Source: JBEIJQ01 sp040380145 (GTDB taxonomy: Bacteria; Bacteroidota; Bacteroidia; Chitinophagales; Saprospiraceae). Taken from it: a DNA stretch of 6,761 nt. Numbering within the stretch: position 1 is the first letter of the stretch; each line of letters opens with the position of its first letter. Shown here in pieces: positions 5,881-6,761 of the stretch. Under the pieces are notes generated by a model. The model was not told the DNA's origin. It saw only the letters and a program-made list of their open reading frames with translations, and made no database searches. The translations under genes and the position numbers were made by a program. The stretch covers positions 1-6,761 of the forward strand of contig JBEIJQ010000159.1 in assembly GCA_040380145.1 (NCBI GenBank), read 5' to 3'.

Positions 5881-6539
5881 GCAACCCCGTGTTGAACACC
5901 CTTCGCCAAGAACTGTCCGAAAAAAACGCCCGCTTGGTGGCCGTCTCGAAAACCAAACCCGCAGAGGCCATCGCGGCCCTGTACGAACTGGGCCAACGGG
6001 ATTTCGGCGAAAACCGCGCCCAAGAAATGGCCGCCAAACACGAGGCCCTGCCACCCGACATCCGTTGGCACCTCATCGGCACCTTGCAGACAAACAAGGT
6101 CAAGTACATCGCTCCCTTCGTGCACCTGATCCACTCGGTGGACAGTCTCCACCTCCTGCAAGAAATCGACCGACAGGCCGCCCGCTGCGGACGGACGATC
6201 GACTGCCTGTTGCAGATCAAGATCGCCAGCGAGGAAACCAAACAGGGCCTTTCGCCCGAGGAGGCATGCGCCCTGCTCGCCTCCGCCGAATGCCGCGCCC
6301 TGCGCCATGTGCGTTTGACGGGCCTCATGGGCATGGCCTCTTTTACCGACGACGAGGATCAGGTCCGCTCCGAGTTCCGGCTGCTCAAAACGGTGTTCGA
6401 CCAACTGCGCCAAGCATTTTTCGCCGATCGCCCCGATTTCGAAACGCTTTCGATGGGCATGTCCGGCGATTACCGCCTCGCCCTGGAGGAAGGCAGCAAT
6501 ATGGTGCGCGTGGGGAGTTTGTTGTTCGGGGAGAGGTAG
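5877..6539 (+). CDS. YggS/PROSC-family pyridoxal phosphate-binding protein
   Basis: Members of this family bind pyridoxal 5'-phosphate in a TIM barrel like the N-terminal domain of alanine racemase. They act in vitamin B6 homeostasis with effects on amino acid pools, without a known strong catalytic activity. Family motifs are clear: VAVSKTKP (21-28) with K25 as the likely Schiff-base lysine, equivalent to K36 of E. coli YggS; FGENRAQE (43-50); WHLIGTLQTNK (64-74); HSVDS (86-90); GLMGMA (149-154); and the phosphate-binding end SMGMSGDY...EEGSNMVRVGSLLFG (192-218). The length of 220 residues is normal for the family and the protein appears intact. The start ATG overlaps the methyltransferase stop as ATGA, preceded by an A run. 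It is the last gene of the tightly packed run, and I see no convincing terminator after it. Confidence 0.96.
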   Translation: MSNPVLNTLRQELSEKNARLVAVSKTKPAEAIAALYELGQRDFGENRAQEMAAKHEALPPDIRWHLIGTLQTNKVKYIAPFVHLIHSVDSLHLLQEIDRQAARCGRTIDCLLQIKIASEETKQGLSPEEACALLASAECRALRHVRLTGLMGMASFTDDEDQVRSEFRLLKTVFDQLRQAFFADRPDFETLSMGMSGDYRLALEEGSNMVRVGSLLFGER

Positions 6540-6592
6540 GGAGGAGGGTTTCAGTCCAAGATTGTGTTGGGGCTGAGGCGAGTTTGAGTGTT

Positions 6593-6761
6593 TTGTTAGA
6601 ATTGGGGGGAGATTATCCCAAAATTGTCATTAGGAAAAATTTCTATTGGCCGCCATTAGAAATTACTGGCTGCAAAAAACTGAAATACACGTTAATAAAC
6701 ATCATTGAAGTTATAGAAAAGCGAAAAGCGATTTGTAAGGAAATCTTACTGGTCAATAGGG
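6593..6761 (+). CDS. Possible partial open frame of unknown function, running off the window
   Basis: One + strand frame is free of stops through the whole tail and continues past the window. It reads LGGDYPKIVIRKNFYWPP around 6602-6655 and ends with a helical, charged stretch rich in Ile, Glu and Lys. There is no ATG in the tail; TTG codons at 6584, 6593 and 6602 are the only plausible starts, and the coordinate given is arbitrary among them. The amino acid composition looks protein-like and codon third positions are AT-rich, unlike all genes upstream. An open frame of this size can still arise by chance, and a competing minus-strand frame is open over 6643-6759. I do not recognise a family. 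It could be the start of a foreign gene or a remnant. Confidence 0.2.
   Translation, partial: MLELGGDYPKIVIRKNFYWPPLEITGCKKLKYTLINIIEVIEKRKAICKEILLVNR
6638..6664. repeat. Near-perfect 27-nt palindrome
   Basis: AATTTCTA (6638-6645) and TAGAAATT (6657-6664) pair perfectly. Inside them, after one T-T mismatch, TGG (6647-6649) pairs with CCA (6653-6655), leaving a 3-nt loop, so 11 of 12 possible pairs form. On the minus strand the stem is followed by a short T run, which would suit a weak terminator of a gene entering from the right. On either strand it could also be a protein-binding site or a mobile element end. Confidence 0.5.

Larger units (their letters stand above)
6540..6761. other. AT-rich tail downstream of the yggS-like gene
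   Basis: After the last stop codon the sequence changes character. The first 70 bases are G- and T-rich, unlike the C-rich + strand of the preceding genes. From about 6610 to the end the sequence is AT-rich, by eye under 40% GC against about 60% or more in the flanking genes. It contains no tRNA-like structure, recognisable insertion sequence end or obvious terminator. It could be the edge of a horizontally acquired region or an ordinary intergenic region before the next gene. Confidence 0.5.

Noticed and set aside
6643..6759. Minus-strand open frame entering from the right edge and ending at a TAG at 6643-6645
   Set aside because: Only about 38 codons with no recognisable motif. It competes with a longer + strand open frame, so I could not support either strongly.

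Overview
The window looks like chromosomal DNA from a fairly GC-rich member of the Bacteroidota, perhaps a Saprospiria- or Chitinophagia-like lineage; this is inferred, not proven. The grounds are a short stand-alone CysN without a fused APS kinase, a TAnnTTTG-type promoter box, A-rich rather than strong Shine-Dalgarno translation signals, a Bacteroidota-type small conserved hypothetical protein, and a signal peptide whose likely cleavage leaves Gln at +1. All supported genes lie on the + strand.

Layout. (1) 17-1258: cysN, the GTPase subunit of sulfate adenylyltransferase; its partner cysD would be expected just off the left edge. (2) 1259-1336: a compact intergenic region with a possible terminator for cysN, a candidate -7 box, and a perfect 10-bp inverted repeat whose right arm abuts the next start codon. 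(3) 1337-3653: two overlapping genes, an ABC/AAA-15 type ATPase (RloA/AbiLi-like) and a Toprim-fold RloB/AbiLii-like protein. This is an ATPase plus Toprim-effector pair of the kind known from AbiL, RloAB and, more distantly, PARIS anti-phage systems. By eye it is less GC-rich than its flanks, most clearly in the ATPase gene. (4) 3656-6539: four tightly packed genes: a secreted or periplasmic 412-residue protein of unknown function, a 98-residue conserved hypothetical, a class I SAM-dependent methyltransferase with an NPPY motif, and a YggS/PROSC-family PLP-binding protein. (5) 6540-6761: an AT-rich tail with a near-perfect 27-nt palindrome and an unassigned open frame that runs off the window.

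How the genes fit together. From 1337 to 6539 the junctions are a 17-nt overlap, a 2-nt gap, a 16-nt gap, an 8-nt overlap and a 4-nt ATGA overlap, so the whole stretch could be one transcript started at about 1311. The defence-like pair would then sit at the head of a housekeeping operon. The most interesting part is the RloB-like effector. It has a six-cysteine segment between the conserved FE-W-LLHFE motif and the NP-T-V motif, and a beta-rich C-terminal extension of about 110 residues that I cannot assign to a family. I see no tRNA, rRNA, CRISPR array or complete insertion sequence.
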